From positions 1-64,000 of the forward strand of contig NZ_PQIA01000034.1 of NCBI RefSeq assembly GCF_003385235.1: DNA of 64,000 nucleotides. The letters are read 5' to 3'. The notes under the pieces were generated by a model. That model ran no database searches and had not been told where the DNA came from. It was given only the letters and a program-made list of their open reading frames with translations. Shown piece by piece: positions 1-9,658 of the stretch (position 1 is the stretch's first letter; each line of letters opens with the position of its first letter). The stretch comes from Amycolatopsis circi. Lineage in GTDB: Bacteria > Actinomycetota > Actinomycetes > Mycobacteriales > Pseudonocardiaceae. Position numbers and translations under genes: made by a program.

Positions 1-483
1 GGGCAGAATGTGGCGATCTTGTGATGTAGGGACGCCGCCCTGGGGCAGCGACAGTTGGGCAGTTCGGCGGTTGCGGTCACGGTCCGACGTGCCAGCTCGG
101 CAGGGACGCCGGACCACTTGTGGGCGTGGTCCGCTAGGTGGCGTCGCAGACCGGTGACCGACCTGCGACCGGGTCTGACCTCGCCCGGCCGACCGCTGTG
201 CAGCAAGAGGCGGCGAGCAAGGCAGGACCCAGGTCTAGCCTCCCGCCCTGAGCAAGTCAGGGTGCTGAGCAAGGGCAAGTCCCCAAGGCCTCGCCTCCCG
301 CTCCCAGGTCGGGGCCGGGAGCGGGAAGCGAGGGTCAGGGGCCCGTGGGCGCGGTTGTTCCGGGCTGCGCGCCCACGGGCCTGGGGGCCGCTCGGGGGTG
401 CGGCCCCCGGGCCGGCGAACTGGGGCTGCGAGTCGACTCGGCCGGAGCTGCCTCGTTCGCCTGGCCCGGTCTCAGGGGAAGGG
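1..483. other. Non-coding left edge
   Basis: I see no convincing gene here. Open frames exist on both strands, but they are low-complexity Arg/Pro/Gly translations with no ribosome binding site or recognisable domain. The second half carries three consecutive hairpins, listed separately. They lie downstream of the minus-strand inhibitor gene that ends at 484. Confidence 0.6.
289..408. repeat. Three stacked hairpins
   Basis: There are three inverted repeats in a row. Arms 289-305 and 317-333 are 17 bases with one mismatch. Arms 340-353 and 368-381 are 14 bases and perfect. Arms 383-391 and 400-408 are 9 bases and perfect. They sit just past the stop of the minus-strand gene at 484, so a terminator or 3' stabiliser is plausible. 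No T-tract follows, and an unrelated structured RNA cannot be excluded. Confidence 0.5.
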
Positions 484-915
484 CTATTGCCACACTTTCA
501 GGGCACGCACCGCGAACGGGGACTGCGGAACGTACGTGCCGCCGCCCGGATAGGTGATGAAATCGCCTTCCGTGGAACAGTCGGCTCCTTGGTAGATCGT
601 GACGTCGCGGGTCATCCGGTTGACGAAGGAATGTCCCTGGAATCCCTCGGGCAGGGGAAGGCAATCACCCGGATTTGCCGTGCGCAGGTCATAACTCTGT
701 GCCCCGCCGGAATAGGTTTCGCTGTCCCACAGGCAGAACTCTCCCGCGGTGCAGGCGGGAGCGGGGGGAACGGCCGGGGACGCTTGGGCCAGGCCGGAGC
801 TGGTCAGGAGACCGGCGGTGACCAGCAGCAATACGCCGGGCAGGCGGGACGGGGCGGCGGCGGGCCAGGAGCGGCGGCCCGGGAACGGCAGGGACGGCAG
901 CAGACGGCGGAACAT
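484..915 (-). CDS. Secreted peptidase inhibitor I36-family protein
   Basis: This is a 143-residue exported protein. Residues 1-45 form a signal peptide with a basic start, the hydrophobic stretch LPGVLLLVTAGLLTSSG and a probable cut after AQA. The mature part, about 95 residues, has Cys in PACTAGEFCLWD and again in DCLP and DCST, plus the aromatic/Gly spacing (LWDSETYSGG) of the beta/gamma-crystallin-like fold of family I36 (SMPI-type metalloprotease inhibitors). A GGGGGAG ribosome binding site lies 9 bases before the ATG. The gene stands alone. I recognise the family from pattern memory; the protease target is unknown, and a non-inhibitory structural role is possible. Confidence 0.75.
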   Translation of the reverse strand: MFRRLLPSLPFPGRRSWPAAAPSRLPGVLLLVTAGLLTSSGLAQASPAVPPAPACTAGEFCLWDSETYSGGAQSYDLRTANPGDCLPLPEGFQGHSFVNRMTRDVTIYQGADCSTEGDFITYPGGGTYVPQSPFAVRALKVWQ

Positions 916-1104
916 CGTGGGAACTCCCCCTCAATCGAAAGCGGTGCCGGGTGAAGAAGCCGGCGGTATCCCGGGAAACCGGGCGTGATCTCCACCTTGG
1001 CGGGTTCCGTGCGGTTTGTCTGCCCGCATTCCTACGTCTGTGGACAAGTAGTTTCCCTTCACTCGGACGAGACCTAGTTGTCCACAGATCGCCGAGCGGT
1101 CTTG

Positions 1105-2145
1105 CTAAATCGCCGCGGTGCTTTCGCGCACGGCCAGCGACACCGGGAGTTCGACCGGCGGCGGGACGGGGGAGGCGGCGAGGAGGTCCATCACCAGTTC
1201 GCCGGCGACCCGGCCCTTGCCCGCCAGGTCTTGCCGGACGGTCGTGAGCGGTGGTTCAGACCAGGCGGCCTGCGGGGTGTCGTCGAAGCCCACGATCGAG
1301 ACGTCAGCGGGAACGCGCAGGCCCAGCCGGTGGGCGGCGGCGATCGCGGCGAAGGCCAGCTGGTCGGACATGCAGAGCAGGGCGGTCGGACGCACCGCGG
1401 CGGTGAGCAGGTCGGTGGCGGCGGCGCGGGCGGTCGAGGCGGACAGCCAGGGGGCTTCGGTGACGGAGATGTCGGTGATTCCGGCGGCGGCCAGCGTGTC
1501 CAGGTATCCGGCTAGGCGTTCCCGGGTGCCGTGGAAGGGGCTGGTGACAGCGGAAAGCCGTGGTGCCGCCAGGATTCCGAAGCGCCGATGCCCTAGTTCC
1601 ACTAAATGGCGCGCGGCCAACGACGCGCCGCCGCGGTCGTCGCAGCCGACTCGGGCCGTGTCCGGGAGCGGGGGCTGGTCGATGACCACCAGCGGCAGAC
1701 CCCGTGCCCGCACGGCTTCCAGGGCCGGAGTGCCGTCGGCGAGGGAGTACGCCACGGCGATATCCGCTTGTGCGGCCAGGACTCGCGACGCGGGCGGGCC
1801 TTCTTGGGCTTCGTGGCCGGGCAACAGCAGCAGTGCGTTGCCGGTCGGTTCTACGGTTTTCGCAAGTGCGTCCAGGGTGATCGACAGCGCGGGGTCGGAG
1901 AAGGCCGCCGACAGCGACGAATCGAGCAGGAATGCGATCGCGCCGGTGCGGCTCGTGGCGAGGCTGCGGGCGGTCGGGTTCGGGCCGGGGTAACCGAGTT
2001 CACCCGCCACGCGCAGAATCTGCTCCCGCAGCTGCGCCGACAGCTGGTCAGGCCGGTTGTAGGCGTTGGACACAGTGGCGCGCGACACCCCGACCGCCTC
2101 CGCGACGTCGTCCAGCGTCGGGCGGCGGCGACGGCTGCTGGTCAT
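1105..2145 (-). CDS. LacI-family transcriptional regulator
   Basis: This 346-residue regulator starts at the ATG at 2145, beginning MTSSRRRRPTLDDVAEAVG. Upstream in-frame codons give only low-complexity Arg-rich sequence. The N-terminal LacI helix-turn-helix is clear (TLDDVAEAVGVSRATVSNAY, about residues 10-29), followed by the hinge. The rest is a periplasmic-binding-protein-like effector domain with typical LacI landmarks (GHRRFGIL, LLCMSDQLAFAAI, VSIVGFDDTPQAAW) and the closing TTVRQDL. Length is normal for the family. The effector is probably a sugar or nucleoside. No metabolic operon lies beside it: the next gene rightward is divergent and encodes a copper/oxidase assembly protein, so its regulon is probably elsewhere. 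Confidence 0.9.
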   Translation of the reverse strand: MTSSRRRRPTLDDVAEAVGVSRATVSNAYNRPDQLSAQLREQILRVAGELGYPGPNPTARSLATSRTGAIAFLLDSSLSAAFSDPALSITLDALAKTVEPTGNALLLLPGHEAQEGPPASRVLAAQADIAVAYSLADGTPALEAVRARGLPLVVIDQPPLPDTARVGCDDRGGASLAARHLVELGHRRFGILAAPRLSAVTSPFHGTRERLAGYLDTLAAAGITDISVTEAPWLSASTARAAATDLLTAAVRPTALLCMSDQLAFAAIAAAHRLGLRVPADVSIVGFDDTPQAAWSEPPLTTVRQDLAGKGRVAGELVMDLLAASPVPPPVELPVSLAVRESTAAI

Positions 2146-2300
2146 CGGCGGAGCATAGAGGAAAGCCTTGCCGTACACCGGATTCCGTCCGGCGACCCGG
2201 CCCGACCAGCGCAAACACCGCGAGCGAGCGATCCGGCGCGGAACCCGGCGAGCGCCCCACCCCCGCACCGTCCCGCGCGCGACCGGCCTAGTCTCGTAGC

Positions 2301-4319
2301 GTGAGCTCGGAACCTGTGACGAAACCCGCCCCGAACCGCGGACGCAAGACGAGCGTGCTCCCGCTGCTTTCGGTCGGAGTCGTGCTCGGCGCGGTCGTCG
2401 CGGTCGGGCTCGTCGCGCTCACCGGCGGCGCGGGCTACGTCATCGCCGGGCTGCCGGACCCCGGGCTCGTCACCCGGTACGGCGTCACGGTGGTCCGCGT
2501 GCTCGCCGAGGCGTCGTCGGTCGTGTGCGTCGGCGCTTTGCTGCTGGCCGCTTTCCTCGTGCCGCCACAGAAATCCGGCACCCTCGCGCCCGAGGGGTAC
2601 GCCGCGGTCCGCACCGCCGGGATCGCCGCGTGGGTGTGGTTCGCGGCCTCGATCCTGTCGGTCGCCTTCACTGCGGCGGACAGCGCGGGCAAGCCGTTCG
2701 GCGACGTCCTTTCCCCGGACACCCTGCTGAGCCTCATCAGCGCGATCGAACAGCCCAAGGCGTGGCTGTGGACGGCGCTGATCGCGATCCTGCTCGCCCT
2801 CGGCTGCCGATTGGTGCTCAGCTGGGGCTGGACGGCGGTGCTGTTCTTCCTGGCCGTCGCGGGGCTCGTCCCGGTCGCGGTCACCGGGCACTCGGCCAGC
2901 GGCGGCTCGCACGACCTGGCCACGAACAGCCTGCTCTACCACCTCGTCGCGGCCGCGCTGTGGGTCGGCGGGCTGCTCGCCGTGCTCGCGCTCGGCTGGC
3001 GCCGCGGCAACAACCTCAGCCTCGCCGCGCAGCGGTTCTCCAAGCTCGCCCTGGTCTGCTGGGTCGTGATGGCGGTGTCCGGCATCGTCAACGCGCTGGT
3101 CCGGATCAACCTCGGCGACCTCTTCACCACCGACTACGGCCTGCTCGTCGTCGCCAAGATCGTCGCGCTGCTGCTGCTCGGCGTCTTCGGCCAGCAACAG
3201 CGCAGCCGCGGTGTCGCGAACCTCGTCGACGGAAAGGGCGGCAGCCAGCTGCTGCGGCTCGCGGCTGTCGAAGTGCTGATCATGTTCGTCACCATCGGCA
3301 TCGCGTCCGGCCTCGCCCGCACGCCACCGCCGCCGGACGCGGTCACCCAGCCGGGCACTGTCGAACTCCTCATCGGCTACGACCTCCAGGGCCCGCCGAC
3401 GTTCTGGCGGCTGCTCACCGACTGGCGGTTCGACCTCGTCTACGGCACCCTCGCGATCGTCCTCGCCGGCCTGTACCTCGCCGGCGTCCGGCGGCTGCGC
3501 AAGCGCGGCGACGCCTGGCCGGTCGGCCGGACCGTCGCGTGGCTCGCCGCCTGCGCGGTGATCCTGCTGGCCACGTCGTCGGGCATCGGCCGGTACGCGC
3601 CCGCGATGTTCAGCGTGCACATGGGCACCCACATGCTGATGTCGATGGTCGCGCCGGTCCTGCTGGTGCTCGGCGGCCCCGTCACGCTCGCCCTGCGCGC
3701 GATCGCGCCCGCCGGCCGCGACGCCCCGCCCGGACCGCGCGAGTGGCTGCTGGCCGCGGTGCACTCGCCGGTGTCGCGGTTCCTTACGAACCCGATCGTC
3801 GCGCTGCTGCTGTTCGTTGGCTCCTTCTACGGACTGTACTTCTCCGGCCTCTTCGACAACGCGCTCAACTACCACTGGGCGCACCTGGCGATGAACGCGC
3901 ACTTCCTCCTCGTCGGCTACGTCTTCTACTGGCCGGTGATCGGCGTCGACCCCGCGCCGCGGCGGCTGCCGCCGGTCGGCAAGCTCGGGATGATGTTCGG
4001 CGCGATGCCGTTCCACGCGTTCTTCGGCGTGATCCTGATGAACATGCAGACCGTGATCGGCCGCGAGTTCTACACGTCGCTGAAGCTGCCGTGGGTCGGC
4101 GACCTGCTGACCGACCAGCGGCTCGGCGGCGGCATCGCGTGGGCGTCCGGCGAGGTGCCGGTGCTGCTCGTGCTGATCGCGCTGCTGGTGCAGTGGGCGC
4201 GCCAGGACGAGCGCGAGGCGAAGCGGCGCGACCGGCGCGAGGAGACCACCGGCGGCGAGGAACTCGCTGCCTACAACGCGATGCTGAAGAACCTCGCCGA
4301 CGGCAAACGGGCGGAATGA
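2301..4319 (+). CDS. CopD-CtaG fusion membrane protein (copper / cytochrome oxidase assembly)
   Basis: This 672-residue polytopic membrane protein has a dozen or more hydrophobic segments. The N-terminal half carries a CopD-like copper-resistance domain, with a His in LLYHLVAAALWVGGLL near residue 215. The C-terminal half is a caa3-type CtaG domain, with HMGTHMLM near residue 441 and NYHWAHLAMNAHFLL near 523. These His residues are candidate copper ligands. The same fusion is known from mycobacteria (Rv0102-like). It probably delivers copper to cytochrome aa3 oxidase. The GTG at 2301 has no clear Shine-Dalgarno; a TAGTCT hexamer just upstream could serve as a -10 for leaderless transcription. 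The soluble C-terminal tail is charged (ERE, RRDRREE). Confidence 0.9.
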   Translation: MSSEPVTKPAPNRGRKTSVLPLLSVGVVLGAVVAVGLVALTGGAGYVIAGLPDPGLVTRYGVTVVRVLAEASSVVCVGALLLAAFLVPPQKSGTLAPEGYAAVRTAGIAAWVWFAASILSVAFTAADSAGKPFGDVLSPDTLLSLISAIEQPKAWLWTALIAILLALGCRLVLSWGWTAVLFFLAVAGLVPVAVTGHSASGGSHDLATNSLLYHLVAAALWVGGLLAVLALGWRRGNNLSLAAQRFSKLALVCWVVMAVSGIVNALVRINLGDLFTTDYGLLVVAKIVALLLLGVFGQQQRSRGVANLVDGKGGSQLLRLAAVEVLIMFVTIGIASGLARTPPPPDAVTQPGTVELLIGYDLQGPPTFWRLLTDWRFDLVYGTLAIVLAGLYLAGVRRLRKRGDAWPVGRTVAWLAACAVILLATSSGIGRYAPAMFSVHMGTHMLMSMVAPVLLVLGGPVTLALRAIAPAGRDAPPGPREWLLAAVHSPVSRFLTNPIVALLLFVGSFYGLYFSGLFDNALNYHWAHLAMNAHFLLVGYVFYWPVIGVDPAPRRLPPVGKLGMMFGAMPFHAFFGVILMNMQTVIGREFYTSLKLPWVGDLLTDQRLGGGIAWASGEVPVLLVLIALLVQWARQDEREAKRRDRREETTGGEELAAYNAMLKNLADGKRAE

Positions 4320-4422
4320 CGCGGCGGAAAATCATGCTGTCCGCGTGACCTCGACTTGACCCTCGGTAGCACGGTGGTGACCGCCGTCAGGCCGCCGGAG
4401 GAGCCACTCTACGATCGATGGC

Positions 4423-6099
<1,677 letters not shown>

Positions 6100-6117
6100 C
6101 CGGCGCGGGGGTCCCGA

Positions 6118-8808
6118 GTGGAAACCAGCAGGCACAACCGGCCCAGCCCGTCCGCGACCGCGGACGGGCGGCCCGCCGTTGCCAGTGGCGGGACCCTCGC
6201 CGACCTCGGCCGGCTCATCGACCGGGCGGAATCGCTGCGGTTCCGGGCGCCCGAGCTTTCGCTGGTCCTCGGCGAACGCTCGGCCGCGCTCGCGGAGACG
6301 GCGAGCGCGGACGGGCACTGGATCCGGGCGGAAGCGCTCGTGGTGTCCGCTCGCGTGCGGATCGGCAAGCGGACGTCCACGGTCGGCCGCGCGGTCGCGG
6401 CCTTGCGCGCGGCCGAACACGCCGGATACGCTACGACGGCGGCGCGGCTGCGCGTCGACCTCGCGGTGTGCGCGCGCAGTCTCGGTGTCCCGCTGATGGG
6501 GCTGGCCGCGCTGCGGCCGGTGCTGTCCGAGGACGTGCCGCCGTCGCTGCGCGCAGAAGCGTTGTGCCACCTCGTCGGGTGCCTCGCCCAGTTCGGCCGG
6601 AAGGCGGAGCTGGACCGGGTGCTCGTCGAGGCGGACCGGCTGCTGGTGGCCGACGATTCGCTCGACGCTGACGACCGGTTGCTCATGCGTGCCTTGCTGC
6701 GCAACGGAACCGCGGCACACCGACGTCGGCACGGCGATCTCACCGCCGCCGCGGACGCCGCGCGGACCGGGCTCGGGTTCCTGGAGAAGATGGACCGTCC
6801 CGGCGACGACGGCGGCCTCGTCCGGATCCGGCTCGTCCTGCAGCTGGTCAGCACGCTGCTCGACCGCGGCGACGCCGACATGGCTTACGACATCGCCGAA
6901 CCCATGCTGCGCGAACCGGTCCGCGCCGCTGGAGTCGCGCCCGCGGCGTGGCTGCGGCTGGCGGTCGCGACTCGTATTCACCTGCCCTCCGGTGCTGGTG
7001 ACGCCGCCGCTGAGCTGGTGGGGGAGGCCGTCGCGGCCACCGACCGGCACGGGCTCGCGGCGGTCACCGCGCGGTTGTGGCTGGAGCTGGCGCAGATCGA
7101 GGAGCGGTTCGGCAGCGCGGAAGAGGCCATCGGGTGCCTGCACCGGGCGCGGGCCGCGGAACACGTGCACGCGCGGGCCCGGCGCCAGGCGTGCGGGCTG
7201 ATCGCGGGCGAGCTGGGTGCGGAATCGGTCGCGTCGATGGACCTCGACGACGTCCTCGCCGCGTCCGCCCCGCGCGACGGACGCCCGGTGTCGATGGAGG
7301 TCGAGCCGCGGGTCGCGGCCGAGGAGACCTCGGTGATGCCGGCGATCCGCGACGTCCCCGCCCAGCGGCCGGATCCGGTCGCGGCCCCGCTGCCGGTCGC
7401 TCCGGCGCAGGTCGAGGTGCCCGCGGAGCCGGTTTCGGCTTCGGCCTGGGTCGAGGCGGCGGAGAAGAAACCGGCGTGGTCGTTCCGTCGCGCCGCCGCG
7501 GAGACTGAGGTCGAGCAGACGTCGGTGATGCCCGCGATCCGGGAACCGGCGGAGGAGACTCCGCGTACTGGCGGACGACGGCGCGCTGAAGACCGCAAGT
7601 CGCCGGTGCTGCCGGGATGGGCGCGGCCGTTCGGGCGGAAGGGCGCGGAAGCGCCTGCGCCGCGGAAACGGGCTGCCGAGGACGCTCCGGTGCGGGCGGT
7701 TGCCGCTGAGGCGCCGGTCGGCCGGGAGACTTCGAAGGCTGGGGATGCGTCCGGTCGCCGCGCAGAAGCGGCTGGAGCGCGAGCGGCGGAGGACGTGTCG
7801 GTTCGCCGGACGGATGCGCCGCAGCGAGCGGAGAACGCGGCCGGGTCGCGGGCTGCGGAGGACGTGCGAGGTCGGCAGGCTGAGCCATCGCAGCGGCCGT
7901 CCCGAGCCACCGAGAACGCTGCGCCGGTTCGCCGCGCGGATCCGTCCCGGGCGGCGGAGAAGCCTGTCGAGGACACGTCGGCTCGCTGGCCGGAGAAGCC
8001 GCCGGCGGCGCGTCGGGAAGAGACGGCACCAGCCGAGAAGGCGTCCGTCCGGCCGTTGCGGGCGGCTGACGACACGAAAACGCCGTGGGCGAGGGAGCAA
8101 GCTCCGCGTCGTGCGGCGGAAGCAGCGCAAGCCGAGGAGACTCCGAAGGAAGAGCCGAGGTTCTCGCTGCGGATGCCGGATCTGTCGGACATCCTGCCGG
8201 AGCTTCCGCTCGCCCCGGCGCCGGCGGAAGAGGCTGCCGCGCCGCTGTGGGAAAGCGCCGAGTGGGCGAAGGAGGAAGCGGCCCGCCGCGATTCGCGCGG
8301 ACGCAAGACCCGGCACGACGCCGAACACGGATCCGTCGCGGCGAAGTCAGTCCTGGACCGGCTGGGCATCACCGCGACCGGCGGAGGCGGGGGACGCCGC
8401 CGGGCCGACGAGCCCGGACGTCCCGAATCCGCCGCGCCGGAAACGGAAACCGCGACGCAGGACAAGCCGGAGCTGGCCCCCGCGCCGCGTCCGGAGGAAC
8501 CGGAGCCGGTCGAGGAGCCGTGGCTGCCCCGGCTGCGGATGCCGCCGGCGCTGGACCCGCTGTCCGACATCGATGCGTGGACGCCGTCGGAGCAGCCGTT
8601 CCCGGAGGGCTACGCGCGGGCCATCGCGGAGGACGAACCGCCGCCGGACGCCGGTCTCGCGGAACTGCTCGCCCGCGCCCTCGCCGAGCACCAGGCAGGC
8701 ACCGCGAGCGCGGCCGCGCTGGTGAAACGCCTCGGCCCGAACGACGAACCGAAGCCGATCAACGGCCGGGCGATCGCGGACCGCCGCCACCACAACAACG
8801 GCGACTGA
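6118..8808 (+). CDS. Large protein with helical repeat N-half and disordered C-half
   Basis: This 896-residue protein begins with GTG 18 bases after ettA and is probably cotranscribed. Residues 25-385 are Ala/Leu/Arg-rich with regular helix pairs, a TPR-like or alpha-solenoid pattern (for example RLWLELAQIEERFGSAEEA). Residues 385-760 are low-complexity Ala/Glu/Arg/Pro. Within this part the phrase TSVMPAIR occurs twice, about 60 residues apart, and units such as RRAED recur. The last 70 residues become ordered again, with DPLSDIDAWTPSEQPFPEGY. There is no signal peptide or membrane segment. I do not recognise a named family. A scaffold or regulatory partner is plausible; no enzymatic motif is visible. 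The length suggests a Pseudonocardiaceae-specific protein. Confidence 0.8.
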   Translation: METSRHNRPSPSATADGRPAVASGGTLADLGRLIDRAESLRFRAPELSLVLGERSAALAETASADGHWIRAEALVVSARVRIGKRTSTVGRAVAALRAAEHAGYATTAARLRVDLAVCARSLGVPLMGLAALRPVLSEDVPPSLRAEALCHLVGCLAQFGRKAELDRVLVEADRLLVADDSLDADDRLLMRALLRNGTAAHRRRHGDLTAAADAARTGLGFLEKMDRPGDDGGLVRIRLVLQLVSTLLDRGDADMAYDIAEPMLREPVRAAGVAPAAWLRLAVATRIHLPSGAGDAAAELVGEAVAATDRHGLAAVTARLWLELAQIEERFGSAEEAIGCLHRARAAEHVHARARRQACGLIAGELGAESVASMDLDDVLAASAPRDGRPVSMEVEPRVAAEETSVMPAIRDVPAQRPDPVAAPLPVAPAQVEVPAEPVSASAWVEAAEKKPAWSFRRAAAETEVEQTSVMPAIREPAEETPRTGGRRRAEDRKSPVLPGWARPFGRKGAEAPAPRKRAAEDAPVRAVAAEAPVGRETSKAGDASGRRAEAAGARAAEDVSVRRTDAPQRAENAAGSRAAEDVRGRQAEPSQRPSRATENAAPVRRADPSRAAEKPVEDTSARWPEKPPAARREETAPAEKASVRPLRAADDTKTPWAREQAPRRAAEAAQAEETPKEEPRFSLRMPDLSDILPELPLAPAPAEEAAAPLWESAEWAKEEAARRDSRGRKTRHDAEHGSVAAKSVLDRLGITATGGGGGRRRADEPGRPESAAPETETATQDKPELAPAPRPEEPEPVEEPWLPRLRMPPALDPLSDIDAWTPSEQPFPEGYARAIAEDEPPPDAGLAELLARALAEHQAGTASAAALVKRLGPNDEPKPINGRAIADRRHHNNGD

Positions 8809-8907
8809 AAGTTCTTGCCCCGCAGGGGATGCGCTGACTCGGCCGGGCAGATTCCGCGGCAGGGCAGCGGATCGCGCACCGACGCGTACACGGGTCTGGC
8901 CTCGAGC

Positions 8908-8964
8908 GGTCCGTGAAGGGCTCCTTGAGGGAATCAGATTCCCTCAAGGAGCCCTTCACGGACC
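8908..8964. repeat. Family-1 palindrome (GTCCGTGA type)
   Basis: This is a perfect inverted repeat: arms of 28 bases (8908-8935 and 8937-8964) around a single central A. The outer ends read GGTCCGTGAAGGG and CCCTTCACGGACC, and the centre is GGGAATCAGATTCCC. It is the same family as 9042, 18971, 24646, 31603 and 49162. Confidence 0.9.
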
Positions 8965-9041
8965 ACGGCGGGAGGGCAGCCACGCGGCCCGCGCTGCTGG
9001 CGGAAACCTCATCGACGCGGAGAATCCCGCGGCTTCGGCGC

Positions 9042-9108
9042 CGAAAGGTCCGTGAGGGGAACCCTGCGGGAATCTGATTCCCGCAGGGTTCCCCTCACGG
9101 ACCTTTCG
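9042..9108. repeat. Family-1 palindrome (GTCCGTGA type)
   Basis: This is the longest perfect copy in the window: 33-base arms (9042-9074 and 9076-9108) around a central T. The core GTCCGTGAGGGGAACCCT is shared with the copies at 31603 and 49162. It lies 77 bases after the previous copy, so two copies stand in tandem between converging transcription units and gdh. Confidence 0.9.
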
Positions 9109-9394
9109 CGGAAGTGCGACCATGCGGCCCGCCCCGGCTTCGGTCGCCCGCCGATTTTCGCGCTGCGCCAAGCGGTTTTCCCAGTCAACGGCTGGACGCG
9201 CCGAGATTGTGCGGCACCAGCCGCCCGGCCCCGCCGGTCTGCGCGCACCCCGGACTTGCCCCATCCTGAAACCCGGCGGTTCCTCCCAGCCCGCCCCGCT
9301 TCCTCCGCCGCAACGGAAGAATTAGCCCGTACGGGTGGGAATTCTCGCAGGAGAGGGAGGCAACCTTTTCCGTTCCCGCCGCGGGCGATACGAG

Positions 9395-9510
9395 AGCTGA
9401 ACCGATCCCGAAGCAGTCGCCGCACCCCCGGAACACGCCCTCCGGCCTCGTGCCAAGCCTTTTGCACACAGACCCGCGACCAGAACTCGCCGGTAGCTGA
9501 ACCGATCCCG
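9395..9510. promoter_or_regulatory. Paired 16-base direct repeats upstream of gdh
   Basis: The identical word AGCTGAACCGATCCCG occurs at 9395-9410 and 9495-9510, in the same orientation with a 100-base period. Both lie in the leader region of the glutamate dehydrogenase gene. Binding sites for a nitrogen or carbon regulator are possible. No known consensus is recognised. Confidence 0.4.
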
Positions 9511-9658
9511 CGCGACGCCGCCGCCGGGGACCCCGGAAACGAACCTTAAGTCTTTCCCCGCCGCGCACGGGGGCGCTTCAGGGCGGATTAGGGTGAAGGA
9601 AGTCCGGCACGTTGTGGTGACGGACGCATCTCGGTCTCGCACACTGGAGAGTTGCTCA

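Larger units (their letters stand above)
8809..9658. other. Long intergenic region before gdh
   Basis: This is 850 bases without a credible gene. It contains two long near-perfect palindromes and a pair of identical 16-base repeats exactly 100 bases apart, all listed separately. Short open frames here translate the palindromes into phrases such as GTLRESDS and VPLTDLS, and are artefacts. The last part must hold the gdh promoter; TTAGGGT near 9588 is only a weak -10 candidate. Confidence 0.6.

Noticed and set aside
2142..4016. A 624-codon minus-strand frame antisense to the CopD-CtaG gene
   Set aside because: Extreme Arg/Asp/Gln/His composition and no conserved motif; a shadow of the membrane protein gene.
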